64,000 nucleotides of DNA from Kribbella amoyensis (GTDB lineage: Bacteria > Actinomycetota > Actinomycetes > Propionibacteriales > Kribbellaceae), in NCBI RefSeq assembly GCF_007828865.1, contig NZ_VIVK01000001.1, positions 1,736,001 through 1,800,000 on the forward strand. The letters run 5' to 3'. Both the position numbers and the translations under genes were made by a program. Positions within the stretch are counted from its first letter, which is position 1. Each line of letters starts with the position of its first letter. The notes under the pieces are model-generated. The model made no database searches and had not been told where the DNA came from. It saw nothing but the letters and a program-made list of their open reading frames with translations. This document shows positions 1 through 9,805 of the stretch, one piece after another.

Positions 1-750
1 TCCGAGCGGCGCCGGTTCCTGGACGAGTTGCTCACTTTGCGGTCGCCCCGGATGGCCGGAGTTCGCTCGGACTACGACCGCGTCCTGAAGCAGCGGAACT
101 CGTTGCTCCGGAGCGCGTCGATGGCCCGTCGGCAGAACAGGTCGAACGCGGCCGAGGGCCAGCTGCGGACCCTCGAGGTGTGGGACTCGCACCTCGCCCG
201 GGCCGGCTCCGAGTTGCTCGCGACCCGGCTCGAGCTGCTGGAATCCCTGCGACCGTTGGTCTCCAGCGCGTACGACGCCGTTGCCCGAGGCAAGGGTGAT
301 GCGCGGCTGGAGTACAAGTCCTCGGTCCGGCTGGAACCGGGGATCACCTCCCGCGAGCAGCTCGCCGAGGTGCTGATGGCGGCGGTCCAGGAGAAGCGCC
401 AGGACGAGCTCGACCGCGGCGTCTCCCTGGTCGGACCGCATCGCGACGACGTGGTTCTCGGGCTCGGGGACTTGCCGGCCAAGGGGTACGCGAGTCACGG
501 TGAGTCCTGGTCCTTCGCGCTCGCACTGCGGCTGGCGTCGTACGAGCTGCTGAAGGCGGACGGGGGTGAGCCTGTGTTGATCCTGGACGACGTGTTCGCC
601 GAGCTGGACTCGCAACGACGCAACCGGCTCGCCGAATTGGTGGCACCCGCGCAGCAGGTACTCGTGACCGCGGCGGTGGGCGCCGACGTACCGGAGGAGC
701 TGTCCGGAGCGCGCTTCGACGTGGGTGAGGGCACGGTCCACCGTGCCTGA
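1..750 (+). CDS. recF: DNA replication and repair protein RecF (3' part)
   Basis: The reading frame is open from the first base of the window, so the gene starts upstream and only about 249 C-terminal codons are present. RecF is an SMC-like ATPase that binds single/double-strand junctions and helps RecO/RecR load RecA at stalled forks. The C-terminal half holds the ABC-type signature region and the Walker B/D-loop motif LDDVFAELD (about nt 583-609), preceded by [10 protein letters not shown], both typical of RecF. The N-terminal Walker A lies outside the window. The stop overlaps the start of the next gene by 8 bp, implying co-transcription with dciA. Family assignment is secure from motif and gene order. 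Confidence 0.95.
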   Translation, partial: SERRRFLDELLTLRSPRMAGVRSDYDRVLKQRNSLLRSASMARRQNRSNAAEGQLRTLEVWDSHLARAGSELLATRLELLESLRPLVSSAYDAVARGKGDARLEYKSSVRLEPGITSREQLAEVLMAAVQEKRQDELDRGVSLVGPHRDDVVLGLGDLPAKGYASHGESWSFALALRLASYELLKADGGEPVLILDDVFAELDSQRRNRLAELVAPAQQVLVTAAVGADVPEELSGARFDVGEGTVHRA

Positions 751-1324
751 ACCCCGGAATTCCTCTGAGAGCGGCTCTGAGAGCGATCTGCCCGGTGCTG
801 AGCCGACGGAGGAAGCCGAGCACGACAAGCAGGGACTGGACCTGGCGAAGTCCCTGGCCGGCCGGCTGAAGGCGAACGCGGCCAAGAACGGTCCGACCAG
901 GCCGTTCCGCAAGTCCCGCCGCCGGCACCCGGGCGAGCCCCAGGTCAGCGGCGCCCGCCCCGACGACCGTGACCCCCAGCGCCTCACCTCGACGATGAAC
1001 CGCCTGATGCGCGACCAGGGCTGGGAGGTCGACGTCGCCGTCCACGGCGTGATGGCCCGCTGGCCGTCCATCGTCGGCCCCGAAATGGCCGAACACTGCA
1101 AGCCGGAGACCTACCAGGACACCGAGCTCACCGTCCGCACCGACTCCACCGCCTGGGCCACCCAGCTCCGCCTCCTCGCCCCGGACCTGGTCCGCCGCCT
1201 CAACGCGGAACTGGGCGAAGGCACCGTCACCCAGGTCAAGGTCCAAGGCCCCAACGTCCCCTCCTGGCGAAAAGGCCCCCGCACAGTCCGCGGCGGCCGA
1301 GGCCCCCGAGACACCTACGGCTGA
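743..1324 (+). CDS. dciA: DUF721 / DciA-like replication protein
   Basis: 193 aa from GTG 743; an alternative GTG at 725 would add six residues. The DUF721 core lies in the C-terminal 110 residues ([10 protein letters not shown], then a segment with [19 protein letters not shown] and a [10 protein letters not shown] helix). The N-terminal 80 residues are charged and low complexity. DUF721 proteins include DciA, the ancestral loader of the DnaB replicative helicase, and in actinobacteria the gene sits between recF and gyrB. The start overlaps the recF stop by 8 bp, consistent with translational coupling. Helicase-loader function is inferred from the family; it has not been shown for this protein. 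Confidence 0.85.
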   Translation: MPEPRNSSESGSESDLPGAEPTEEAEHDKQGLDLAKSLAGRLKANAAKNGPTRPFRKSRRRHPGEPQVSGARPDDRDPQRLTSTMNRLMRDQGWEVDVAVHGVMARWPSIVGPEMAEHCKPETYQDTELTVRTDSTAWATQLRLLAPDLVRRLNAELGEGTVTQVKVQGPNVPSWRKGPRTVRGGRGPRDTYG

Positions 1325-1518
1325 CCCGGCGTCTCCTACGTTCAGTCACGTTCCGCCACGCAGCGGGTTGAGTTGGTTGCCGGAGGTCACCATCTACGCC
1401 TCCGCGGGTGGTTCTGTGCAGGTCGTGGCTCCGGACGTCCAGCCGCTGGAGGGCCGTGACGACGCCGTGGTGAGAGCGGTTGTCGGGGCGACCCGGTGCT
1501 CCCCTAGGATCGGGCGCG

Positions 1519-2850
1519 ATGCGCACGATCGTCGATGGCCTCCGAGAGATGGTCCACCTGATCGGAGACACCTTCCGGTTGTGGTGGCGCAACCTGCTGC
1601 CCCTGGCGACCTGGTTCCTGGCCGGGTACGTCGGATTCCGGGCTTCGATCAACGCGGCGATCTGGCTGAGCGAGCACCAGCACAAGAGTTTGGCCTTCGG
1701 TCTGTTCGCGGCCGGGGTGCTCGCGCAGATCGCGGCCGCGGTCGGCATGATCCGTACTTGCGCGACGTCCTTGTTCCGCTGGCGGGACGCGGCGAGCGAC
1801 CAGGAGGAAGAAACCTCTGACCCGACACAGCAGAACCTGATGGAGCTGTTGTCGGTCACGTTGCTTCCGCTGGTTGCCGTCTGGTCTGCCTGGGGGTTCC
1901 TCGAGGAGCGGATCTCCGAGTTGTCGGTCAGCACGATCGTGCAACTCGGCAACGGGCCCGGAACGGGCTTCTTCGAGATCAACGACGGGAAGTGGAAGGG
2001 CTATCTGCCGGCGATCGTGGTGCTGCTGGTCATTCGCCGCGTGATCGAGGCGATCGATGATCGCTGGCCGAGCCGGCCGGCCAAGTTCCTCCAAGTCTGG
2101 AGCGAGGCGTTCTTCCTGCTGATCACCGTGGTGGTGATCCCGCCGGCGAAGAACGAGTTCACCGGCTGGCTCGCGGAGCGGAACTTCTGGTACTTCACGG
2201 TCGACTGGTGGGACAAGGCCAAGGAGTTCTTCGCCGGGATCAACATCCCGTTGCCGGCCGGACTCGAGTTCCTCTGGGCAGGCTTCTGGGAGACCCTCTG
2301 GCCGCTCTTCAAGGAGGGCGTCGGCGAACCACTGACGTGGCTGGCCATCACCACGGTCGTCTTCGGCCATCGCGTGCTGTCCAGCGGCGGTGTGCTGCGA
2401 GGAACCCGGCTCGAGCGCCGGCTCGGGGTCCAGCCGGCCGAGGAGCAGCAGCCGGTCGGCCGGATCGTCGCAATGACCAACAAGGCACCGAACCTGGTTC
2501 TCGGCGGGCTGCGGGAGAAGTTCTACCCGACCTTGAACGCATTCCGGCTGCTGGTCCGCGTCGGTCCGGTCTTCCTGGGCGTCGTCTGCCTGACCTACAC
2601 GATCTGGACCTTGGCCGACAGCTGGACCTTCGTCGGCTTCCAGCGACTGATCGGTGTCCACGGTGAACGCTGGGGTCTGATGAACCACGAGATCGCGTCG
2701 CTCGGTAAGGACGTCGTCTTCGAGACCCTCCGGATCGCCCTACTGGCCGCAGCCTTCGACATGTGCATCTCGGTCGGAGCCCAGCGTCGGGCTGAAGCCG
2801 CCGCGGCCAAGGAGGCCGGCGCCACCGGGCAAGCAGTCGCTCGCGACTAG
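1519..2850 (+). CDS. polytopic membrane protein of unknown function
   Basis: 443 aa from ATG 1519; an in-frame TTG at 1480 is a less likely start. No family is recognised. Hydrophobic segments near residues 22-45, 58-80, 108-130, 155-175, 190-210, 275-290 and 345-370, plus a last one near 405-425, suggest six to eight membrane spans. A long amphipathic Trp-rich stretch (FWYFTVDWWDKAKEFF) lies mid-protein. It has its own short upstream region and converges on three genes for small membrane-anchored proteins. The four together separate dciA from gyrB, where actinobacteria usually have no such block. A shared envelope role is only inference. Confidence 0.75.
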   Translation: MRTIVDGLREMVHLIGDTFRLWWRNLLPLATWFLAGYVGFRASINAAIWLSEHQHKSLAFGLFAAGVLAQIAAAVGMIRTCATSLFRWRDAASDQEEETSDPTQQNLMELLSVTLLPLVAVWSAWGFLEERISELSVSTIVQLGNGPGTGFFEINDGKWKGYLPAIVVLLVIRRVIEAIDDRWPSRPAKFLQVWSEAFFLLITVVVIPPAKNEFTGWLAERNFWYFTVDWWDKAKEFFAGINIPLPAGLEFLWAGFWETLWPLFKEGVGEPLTWLAITTVVFGHRVLSSGGVLRGTRLERRLGVQPAEEQQPVGRIVAMTNKAPNLVLGGLREKFYPTLNAFRLLVRVGPVFLGVVCLTYTIWTLADSWTFVGFQRLIGVHGERWGLMNHEIASLGKDVVFETLRIALLAAAFDMCISVGAQRRAEAAAAKEAGATGQAVARD

Positions 2851-2855
2851 CTGAC

Positions 2856-2906
2856 CCGCTCGATCAGCAGACGGTGCACAGAGGTGCCTGGCTGCTGATC
2901 GAGCGG
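2856..2906. terminator. bidirectional hairpin between convergent genes
   Basis: A perfect 15-bp inverted repeat (CCGCTCGATCAGCAG at 2856-2870 and its complement at 2892-2906) with a 21-nt loop fills the 60-bp gap between two convergent stop codons. There is no T-run, as is common for high-GC actinobacterial terminators. Confidence 0.65.
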
Positions 2907-2910
2907 CAAC

Positions 2911-3480
2911 TCAGAAAGTGAACAGGACCCTGCGGAAGTCTCCGACCTCGGTGGACTCGACCTGGATTCCGGTCAAGTGCTGTACAGCGGAGGACGGTAC
3001 GACGAACACGTGCGCGATCTTCGTCGGCTCGTTGCGCTTGATGGGGTTGTCGTTGTCCGAGCAGTAGGTCGGCAGCGGGAAGTCGCGGAAGACGGACTGG
3101 GACTTCCACACGTTGCCACGGTCGTCCCGCAACATCGCGTCGCAGGTGAACCCGCCGTCGTTGTACCGCCGCGCTTCGAGCACGGTCAGCTCGGACGTGA
3201 CGACGACGACCGTGGTGCCGGCTACCTGGTTGTCGAGCTTGATCGCCTTCTTGTCTTTGTCGACGAGCGTCGTGTACGGCTGCATCGAGTCGAGTTTCCA
3301 GGTGACGTTGTCGATCGTCACAGGGCCCTTCGAGACCACCTCGGTGACCGCGCCCTCCTCGAAGACACGCTCATCGTCACCGAGGTACGTCCGCAACAGC
3401 AGGAATGCGCTCAGCCCCAGGAGCGTGACGAGCAGTGCTGCCTGCGCTGTCAGCCGGAACGCACGGTCGGAGAGTTTCAC
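2911..3480 (-). CDS. membrane-anchored extracytoplasmic protein, unknown function
   Basis: 189 aa. A single N-terminal hydrophobic segment (about residues 10-31, TAQAALLVTLLGLSAFLLL) is followed by a soluble domain presumably outside the membrane. The domain is rich in beta-prone segments (VAGTTVVVVTSELTVLE, KIAHVFVVP) and has two cysteines (TCDAM and TYCSD) that could form a disulfide. The style resembles DUF4352-type proteins, but this is not a firm call. Its ATG overlaps the stop of the upstream gene by 4 bp, so it is the last gene of a three-gene operon read leftwards. Confidence 0.7.
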   Translation of the reverse strand: MKLSDRAFRLTAQAALLVTLLGLSAFLLLRTYLGDDERVFEEGAVTEVVSKGPVTIDNVTWKLDSMQPYTTLVDKDKKAIKLDNQVAGTTVVVVTSELTVLEARRYNDGGFTCDAMLRDDRGNVWKSQSVFRDFPLPTYCSDNDNPIKRNEPTKIAHVFVVPSSAVQHLTGIQVESTEVGDFRRVLFTF

Positions 3481-4073
3481 GATGCCACCCGAATCTCCGG
3501 CTTGATCAGCAGATACTCCTCGCCCGCACGCTCGATCGACCGCTGGGCGATGTCCTCACTGGGCACCCCGAGATCGATCGACAGGTCGTAAGCAAGGGTG
3601 TTGAAGAAGAGCACCGGTTCGACGTAGAACGTCAGGCCGGCGAGGTCGGACGGGTTGACCTCGAACACGAATCCGCCGGTCTGGGCGAATCCCGCGGCGG
3701 GAAAGGGTATCCCCGAATCGATGCCTTCGGTCACGGGTCGGTAGACCGAGCCCGCCTCGGTCTTGAGCGACACGTTCGTGCTCCCCGGGTCGTCGGCCCC
3801 GCGGACGACGTCGTACTCGACCGCGACGAAGACACCCTTGGTCTGAACGACCTTCGCGTCGGACGAGTCCCGCGGGATGAACGACTTGGTGAAGGCAACC
3901 CGCGTCACCGTCACCTGAGAGTCACCGTAGGCGACGTCCTCACCGATGGCGCCGTGGGTGACGATCCGGCTCGGATCCTCGAAAACGGCATCGGGGTCGC
4001 CGAGCCGCACGATGCCACCCAACAGCACGAGGACGACGCCGATGGCCACGGTCGCGGGACGATAGACCTTCAT
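3477..4073 (-). CDS. membrane-anchored extracytoplasmic protein, unknown function
   Basis: 198 aa. An N-terminal segment (about residues 7-22, TVAIGVVLVLLGGIV) looks like a signal anchor. The rest is a beta-rich domain with a repeated 'function of voltage or ligand' look (VFVAVEYDVV, GFVFEVNPSDL), reminiscent of DUF4352-like folds, with no catalytic motif visible. Both ends overlap neighbours by 4 bp (ATGA), so the three genes at 2911-4708 are translationally coupled. Its length and topology match the two flanking proteins, suggesting diverged relatives or subunits of one assembly. No function can be assigned. Confidence 0.7.
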   Translation of the reverse strand: MKVYRPATVAIGVVLVLLGGIVRLGDPDAVFEDPSRIVTHGAIGEDVAYGDSQVTVTRVAFTKSFIPRDSSDAKVVQTKGVFVAVEYDVVRGADDPGSTNVSLKTEAGSVYRPVTEGIDSGIPFPAAGFAQTGGFVFEVNPSDLAGLTFYVEPVLFFNTLAYDLSIDLGVPSEDIAQRSIERAGEEYLLIKPEIRVAS

Positions 4074-4708
4074 TCGTCCTCCTCCGTCTCGATCGTCGCG
4101 GGCACCCTGACCACGCTGACGGGGCGCTCTCCTTGCCAGTACTCGCCCTCAGACGCGCCGGCCAGCTGGTTCGCCGAGGTGTAGACCTCACCGAGCACTC
4201 CGATCTCGAGCTTCTTCTCGGCGAAGTCGACCGGTACGTCGAACTTCGCGAAGCAAGGCTCGGCCGGCAGACCGTAGACAGCGCGGTAATTCAGTTCGTC
4301 GTGGCAGCTCGCACCATTGGACTGGATCGGCTCAGACCCGTCGGCCGGCACCAGCTGCAGCATCTTGCCGCTGATGGAGCCGCTCTCCTTCGTCTCCTCG
4401 TCGATGTTGCGGAGGTCGAAGTACACCTGCACGCGGGTCTCGGCTTCGGAGTACTCACCCTTGGGCTTGCGGATGATCTTCGCGCTGGTGAAGCCGAACT
4501 CGAACCGGCCGGCGTCGATCGTGGTCGGGGCGTCGACGGTCGGGACCGCGCGACCCTCGTGCTTCTTCCAGCCGCCGAAGGGGATGAGGACCAGGGCGAG
4601 GACGACGACGACTGCGAGGGCTATCAGCCACTTGCGGCGGTGCCGGTGGATCACCCGGTCGGCGATCATGGCGTCGATGACGTCGTCGAGACTTTCCACG
4701 GCAGGCAT
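4070..4708 (-). CDS. membrane-anchored extracytoplasmic protein, unknown function
   Basis: 212 aa from ATG 4708 (MPAVESLDDVIDAMI). The frame stays open 86 codons further upstream, but that part is Pro/Arg-rich and reads like non-coding DNA. A short cytoplasmic acidic/basic N-terminus (HRHRRKW) is followed by one membrane span (about residues 30-48, LIALAVVVVLALVLIPFGGW) and a roughly 150-residue outer domain with two cysteines (SCHDE, PCFAK). It is the first gene of the leftward operon. The domain segment TRVQVYFDLRNIDEETKESG resembles ligand-binding beta sandwiches of the DUF4352 type. Unknown function. Confidence 0.7.
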   Translation of the reverse strand: MPAVESLDDVIDAMIADRVIHRHRRKWLIALAVVVVLALVLIPFGGWKKHEGRAVPTVDAPTTIDAGRFEFGFTSAKIIRKPKGEYSEAETRVQVYFDLRNIDEETKESGSISGKMLQLVPADGSEPIQSNGASCHDELNYRAVYGLPAEPCFAKFDVPVDFAEKKLEIGVLGEVYTSANQLAGASEGEYWQGERPVSVVRVPATIETEEDE

Positions 4709-5032
4709 CCTAGGGGCCGGTGGGTGCGGGGAGGCCGGGATGGCTCGGGTCTCGGGTCCGAGACGGGTACCAGAGGGCCGGTCGAAAGCCACTGAGAGGC
4801 CGTGAGCGCTTTTCAGGGCCCCTCGCACGATGGGGGACATGGCTGGGAGGGAGAAAAGACGCCCTGTCCACAGTTTCGGCCGCCTCATGGCCGGTTCTGC
4901 TTCGCTCGACAGGTAGACTGGGAGCACTGAGAGGGCCGCTGCTACTGATCGGGCACCGATAAACACAGTAGGGGCGGCTACTAGTGTGCATCGATGCCCC
5001 GCTCACACGGGGTCCGAGGAGGACAACAGCCG
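4709..5032. promoter_or_regulatory. divergent intergenic region upstream of gyrB
   Basis: This 324-bp gap separates the leftward three-gene operon from gyrB and should hold promoters for both. A TANNNT-type -10 candidate for gyrB is TAGACT at 4914-4919; no convincing -35 is visible with it. A DnaA-box-like CTGTCCACA occurs at 4864-4872. Just before gyrB a strong Shine-Dalgarno GAGGAGG (5016-5022) sits 10 nt ahead of GTG 5033 and decides that start over the in-frame ATG 4994, which lacks one. Confidence 0.5.
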
Positions 5033-7069
5033 GTGACCGACGAGCCGACCGAGATCGACGCCAACCAGTCCGCCGACCCCATCGGCACCGTCGTACCCGA
5101 CAGCGCGATCCCGTCCACCCTGGTGGAGCGGGAGTACGACGCCAGCGCGATCCAGGTCCTCGAGGGCCTCGACGCGGTGCGCAAGCGACCGGGCATGTAC
5201 ATCGGGTCGACCGGTGAACGGGGTCTGCACCACCTGGTCTACGAGGTGGTCGACAACGCGGTGGACGAGGCGCTGGCCGGGTACTGCGACAAGATCGTCG
5301 TCACCCTGCTCGCCGACGGCGGGGTCCGGGTCGTCGACAACGGCCGCGGTATCCCGGTCGGCATCGTCGAGTCCGAGGGCAAGCCGGCCGTCACGGTCGT
5401 GCTCACCGTGCTGCACGCCGGCGGCAAGTTCGGCGGCGGCGGGTACAAGGTCTCCGGTGGTCTGCATGGCGTCGGCGTCTCCGTGGTGAACGCGCTGTCC
5501 ACGCGCCTCAAGGTGGACGTGCAGACGGGCGGCAAGCTCTACACGCAGTCCTTCACGGTGGGCAACCCGGACGAGGACCTGGCCGAGATCGGTACGTCCG
5601 ACTCCAACGGCACCACGATCACCTTCTGGCCGAGCGCGGACGTCTTCGAGACCACCACGTACTCGTACGAGACGCTGTCCACCCGGTTCCGCGAGTACGC
5701 GTTCCTGAACAAGGGCCTCGAGCTGATCATCCGGGACGAGCGCCCGGACCACACCGAGGACGGTCAGCCGGTCGAGCAGTCGTTCAAGTACGACGACGGC
5801 CTGGTCGACTACGTGAAGTACCTGACCGGGATCCGCGAGCCCGTCCACCGGGACGTGATCGCGTTCGAGGCGGCGCAGGGCGAGGACACCCTGAGTCTCG
5901 AGGTCGCGATGCAGTGGAGCGGGTCCTTCCAGGAGTCGGTGCACACGTTCGCCAACGCGATCAACACGCACGAGGGCGGCACCCACGAAGAGGGCTTCCG
6001 GGCCGCGCTCACCTCGCTGGTCAACTCGTTCGGCGAGGACCAGGGCATGATCAAGAAGAAGGAGGACAGGCTCACCGGCGACGACATCCGGGAGGGCTTG
6101 ACCGCGATCATCTCGGTCAAGCTGGGCGAGCCGCAGTTCGAGGGCCAGACCAAGACCAAGCTCGGTAACACCGAGGTCAAGGGTTTCGTCCAGAAGGTCG
6201 TCAACGACAAACTGGGCGCCTGGTTCGAGCAGAACCCGGCCGAGGGCCGCGAGATCATCCGCAAGGCGACCGCGGCCGCGAGTGCCCGGATCGCGGCCCG
6301 CAAGGCGCGTGACCTGGCCCGTAACCGCAAGGGCCTGCTCGGCGGCGGAGGCCTGCCGGGCAAGCTGTCCGACTGCCAGAGCACGAACCCGGAGGAGTGC
6401 GAGGTCTACATCGTCGAGGGTGACTCGGCGGGCGGCTCCGCGAAGGGCGGCCGGGACCCGAAGTTCCAGGCCATCCTGCCGATCCGGGGCAAGATCCTGA
6501 ACGTCGAGAAGGCCCGGATCGACAAGGTCCTGCAGAACAACGAGGTGCAGGCGATCATCTCCGCCCTCGGGACCGGGATCCACGAGGACTTCGACGAGGA
6601 GAAGCTCCGCTACCACAAGATCGTGATCATGGCCGACGCCGACGTCGACGGCCAGCACATCCGGACGCTGCTGCTCACCCTGCTGTTCCGGTTCATGCGG
6701 CCGCTGATCGAGCGTGGTCACGTGTACGCCGCCCAGCCGCCGCTGTACAAGCTGCGGTGGAGCAACGCCACCCACGAGCTCGCGTACACCGAGCGGGAGA
6801 AGGACGGCCTGGTCGCGGCCGGCGCCGAGGCGGGCAAGAAGTTCCCGAAGGACAACGCGATCCAGCGGTACAAGGGTCTGGGTGAGATGAACGCCCAGGA
6901 GCTGTGGGAGACGACGATGGACCCGGCGAACCGGGTGCTGCTGCAGATCACCCTGGACGACGCGGCTCGGGCCGACGAGACCTTCGCGACGCTGATGGGC
7001 GACGACATCGAGGCGCGCCGGAACTTCATCCAGCGCAACGCCAAGGACGTCCGCTTCCTCGACATCTGA
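5033..7069 (+). CDS. gyrB: DNA gyrase subunit B
   Basis: 678 aa from GTG 5033. GyrB supplies the ATPase of the type II topoisomerase that introduces negative supercoils, working as A2B2 in the cytoplasm. The GHKL ATPase domain is N-terminal ([21 protein letters not shown] with the Mg-binding Asn, [26 protein letters not shown]). The transducer follows. The TOPRIM domain has EGDSAGGSA and DADVDGQHI. The C-terminal segment [11 protein letters not shown] completes the family pattern. Length is normal for actinobacterial GyrB. gyrA follows 84 bp downstream on the same strand. Confidence 0.98.
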   Translation: MTDEPTEIDANQSADPIGTVVPDSAIPSTLVEREYDASAIQVLEGLDAVRKRPGMYIGSTGERGLHHLVYEVVDNAVDEALAGYCDKIVVTLLADGGVRVVDNGRGIPVGIVESEGKPAVTVVLTVLHAGGKFGGGGYKVSGGLHGVGVSVVNALSTRLKVDVQTGGKLYTQSFTVGNPDEDLAEIGTSDSNGTTITFWPSADVFETTTYSYETLSTRFREYAFLNKGLELIIRDERPDHTEDGQPVEQSFKYDDGLVDYVKYLTGIREPVHRDVIAFEAAQGEDTLSLEVAMQWSGSFQESVHTFANAINTHEGGTHEEGFRAALTSLVNSFGEDQGMIKKKEDRLTGDDIREGLTAIISVKLGEPQFEGQTKTKLGNTEVKGFVQKVVNDKLGAWFEQNPAEGREIIRKATAAASARIAARKARDLARNRKGLLGGGGLPGKLSDCQSTNPEECEVYIVEGDSAGGSAKGGRDPKFQAILPIRGKILNVEKARIDKVLQNNEVQAIISALGTGIHEDFDEEKLRYHKIVIMADADVDGQHIRTLLLTLLFRFMRPLIERGHVYAAQPPLYKLRWSNATHELAYTEREKDGLVAAGAEAGKKFPKDNAIQRYKGLGEMNAQELWETTMDPANRVLLQITLDDAARADETFATLMGDDIEARRNFIQRNAKDVRFLDI

Positions 7070-7076
7070 CGGACCA

Positions 7077-7098
7077 CCCCGGCCGGCCGCGGCCGGGG
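7077..7098 (+). other. GC hairpin in the gyrB-gyrA gap
   Basis: CCCCGGCCG (7077-7085) pairs with CGGCCGGGG (7090-7098) around a 4-nt loop, 8 nt after the gyrB stop. No T-tract follows, so it may attenuate transcription or stabilise the gyrB 3' end more than terminate it. Confidence 0.4.
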
Positions 7099-7153
7099 TT
7101 CCGCCCGCGCCCCACCACCCCGCAGTACCGAATCGAACGGGACGAGCTTTCCA

Positions 7154-9805
7154 ATGACCGAGACCCCCACCTCACCGGGCCACGACCGGATCGAGCCTCT
7201 CGACCTGCAGACCGAGATGCAGCAGTCGTACCTCGACTACGCGATGGCGGTCATCGTCGGCCGCGCGCTGCCCGAGGTCCGCGACGGGCTGAAGCCGGTG
7301 CATCGCCGGATCCTCTACGCGATGTACGACGGCGGCTACCGGCCGGACCGCGGCTTCTCCAAGTGCTCGCGTGTCGTCGGTGACGTGATGGGTCAGTACC
7401 ACCCGCACGGTGACTCGGCGATCTACGACACCCTGGTCCGGCTGGCGCAGCCGTGGGTGATGCGGGCGCCGATGATCCAGGGCCAGGGCAACTTCGGTTC
7501 GCCGGGCAACGACCCCGCGGCCGCGATGCGGTACACGGAGTGCCGGCTGGCGCCGCTGGCGATGGAGATGGTCCGCGACATCGACCAGGAGACGGTCGAC
7601 TTCCGGCCCAACTACGACGGCCGTTCGCAGGAGCCGGTGATCCTGCCCAGCCGCTTCCCGAACCTGCTGGTCAACGGCTCCGCCGGGATCGCGGTCGGGA
7701 TGGCGACCCAGATCCCGCCGCACAACCTGCGCGAGGTCGCGGGCGCGGCGAACTGGGTGCTGGAGAACCCGGACGCGAGCCAGGAGGAGATCCTGGCCGC
7801 GTGCATGGAGCACATCAAGGGCCCGGACTTCCCGAACGGCGCCCTGGTGGTCGGCTACAAGGGCATCGACGACGCGTACCGGACCGGCCGTGGCTCGGTC
7901 ACGATGCGCGCGGTGGTGGACATCGAGGAGGACGCCAAGGGGCGGACCAGCCTCGTCGTCACCGAGCTGCCGTACATGGTCAACCCGGACAACCTGGCCC
8001 AGAAGATCGCCGAGCTGGTGAACACCGGCAAGGTCAGCGGGATCGCCGACATCCGCGACGACACCTCGTCCCGGACCGGTCAGCGGCTCGTGATCGTGCT
8101 GAAGCGGGACGCCCAGCCGCGGGTCGTGCTCAACAACCTCTACAAGCACACCCAGCTGCAGGACACCTTCGGCTGCAACATGCTGGCCCTGGTCGACGGC
8201 GTACCGCGCACCCTGAGCGTCGACCTGTTCATCACGCACTGGATCGACCACCAGATCGAGGTCATCCAGCGGCGGACCAGGTACCGCCTGCGCGAGGCCG
8301 AGAAGCAGGCGCACGTGTACCGCGGCCTGGTGAAGGCGCTGGACGCGCTGGACGAGGTCATCGCGCTGATCCGGCGCAGCCCGGACGTGGACGAGGCCCG
8401 CAGCGGCCTGATGTCGCTGCTGGAGATCGACGACGTCCAGGCGCAGGCCATCCTGGACATGCAGCTGCGCCGGCTGGCCGCCCTGGAGCGGCAGAAGATC
8501 ACCGACCGGCTGAACGAGCTCGAGGCCGTCATCGCCGACCTCGAGGACATCCTGGCCAACCCGGTCCGGCAGCGCGGCATCGTCAAGGACGAGCTGGCCG
8601 AGATCGTCGACAAGTACGGCGACGACCGGCGGACCCAGATCATCGCGGCCGACGGCGACCTGTCCGTGCAGGACCTGGTCCCGGACGAGGACGTCGTCGT
8701 GACCATCACCCGCGGCGGCTACGCCAAGCGGACCAAGACCGACCTGTACCGGGTGCAGAACCGCGGCGGCAAGGGGGTCCGGGGGGCCCAGCTGCGGGCC
8801 GAGGACGAGATCGGCCACTTCTTCGCCACCACGAACCACCACTGGATGCTGTTCTTCACCACCAAGGGCCGGGTCTACCGGGCCAAGGTGTGGCAGCTGC
8901 CCGAGTCGGCGCGGGACGCGAAGGGCTCGCACGTCGCGGGGCTGCTCTCGTTCCAGCCGGACGAGGAGATCGCCCAGGTCCTCACGCTGCGGGACTACGA
9001 GCAGGCCGACTACCTGGTCCTGGCGACCAAGAAGGGCCTGGTCAAGAAGACGGCGCTGACCGACTACGACTCGGCCCGGCAGAGCGGCATCATCGCGGTC
9101 AACTTCCGCGAGGAGGACGACGAGCTGATCGGCGCCCACCTGGCCACCGCGCAGGACGACCTGCTGCTGGTGTCCCGGAAGGGCCAGTCGATCCGCTTCA
9201 CCGCGAACGACGAGCAGCTGCGGCCGATGGGCCGGGCCACCTCCGGCGTCACCGGGATGAAGTTCCGGCCGGGCGACGAGCTGCTGTCGATGTCGGTGAT
9301 CCGGCTGCACGCCGACGAGAACGCGCAGTACGTGTTCACGGTCACCGACGCCGGGTACGCCAAGCGCAGCCGGGTGGCGGAGTACCGCCAGCAGGGCCGT
9401 GGTGGGCTCGGGATCAAGGCGGTCAAGCTGAACGACGAGCGCGGGTCGCTGGTCGGCGCGATCATCGTCGGCGACGAGGACCAGGTGCTGGCGATCAAGT
9501 CCAGCGGCCAGGTCGTCCGCAGCCGGGTGGACACCGTGCCGGTGAAGGGCCGGGACACGATGGGTGTGAAGTTCGCCGGAGTCGGGGAGTCTGACGCTGT
9601 GGTCGCGATCGCCCGCAACACCGACCTCACCGTGAGTGAGGAGGAGCTCGAAGCCGCCGAGGCGGCGGTCGAGGCTGCCCAGGATGTGGACGGATCGACA
9701 ACCGAAACCACCCCGGAGAGCGTCCAGTCAGGTGACCACCATTCGACTGACGCCGAAGGCGCGGCTACCGTCGAAGACGACGACGCCGGCCAGGAGGGCA
9801 GCTGA
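7154..9805 (+). CDS. gyrA: DNA gyrase subunit A
   Basis: 883 aa. GyrA carries the DNA breakage-reunion activity. The active-site Tyr is residue 127 in AAAMRYTE. The quinolone-determining region reads [11 protein letters not shown] with Ser88 and Asp92, the residues found in quinolone-sensitive enzymes; Mycobacterium tuberculosis has Ala at the Ser88 position. The C-terminal beta-pinwheel repeats (for example [25 protein letters not shown]) are intact. An acidic tail of about 60 residues ([15 protein letters not shown] and onward) extends past the core. The stop TGA shares one base with the ATG of the next gene. Confidence 0.98.
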   Translation: MTETPTSPGHDRIEPLDLQTEMQQSYLDYAMAVIVGRALPEVRDGLKPVHRRILYAMYDGGYRPDRGFSKCSRVVGDVMGQYHPHGDSAIYDTLVRLAQPWVMRAPMIQGQGNFGSPGNDPAAAMRYTECRLAPLAMEMVRDIDQETVDFRPNYDGRSQEPVILPSRFPNLLVNGSAGIAVGMATQIPPHNLREVAGAANWVLENPDASQEEILAACMEHIKGPDFPNGALVVGYKGIDDAYRTGRGSVTMRAVVDIEEDAKGRTSLVVTELPYMVNPDNLAQKIAELVNTGKVSGIADIRDDTSSRTGQRLVIVLKRDAQPRVVLNNLYKHTQLQDTFGCNMLALVDGVPRTLSVDLFITHWIDHQIEVIQRRTRYRLREAEKQAHVYRGLVKALDALDEVIALIRRSPDVDEARSGLMSLLEIDDVQAQAILDMQLRRLAALERQKITDRLNELEAVIADLEDILANPVRQRGIVKDELAEIVDKYGDDRRTQIIAADGDLSVQDLVPDEDVVVTITRGGYAKRTKTDLYRVQNRGGKGVRGAQLRAEDEIGHFFATTNHHWMLFFTTKGRVYRAKVWQLPESARDAKGSHVAGLLSFQPDEEIAQVLTLRDYEQADYLVLATKKGLVKKTALTDYDSARQSGIIAVNFREEDDELIGAHLATAQDDLLLVSRKGQSIRFTANDEQLRPMGRATSGVTGMKFRPGDELLSMSVIRLHADENAQYVFTVTDAGYAKRSRVAEYRQQGRGGLGIKAVKLNDERGSLVGAIIVGDEDQVLAIKSSGQVVRSRVDTVPVKGRDTMGVKFAGVGESDAVVAIARNTDLTVSEEELEAAEAAVEAAQDVDGSTTETTPESVQSGDHHSTDAEGAATVEDDDAGQEGS

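Noticed and set aside
5003..6775. 590-codon open frame antisense to gyrB
   Set aside because: Shadow of high-GC coding DNA: it mirrors gyrB codon periodicity, its protein is Val/Leu/Arg/Asp-rich with no motif, and gyrB itself is unmistakable.
7453..9594. 713-codon frame on the same strand inside gyrA
   Set aside because: Gly/Arg/Pro-rich out-of-frame reading of gyrA; no start signal and no family pattern.
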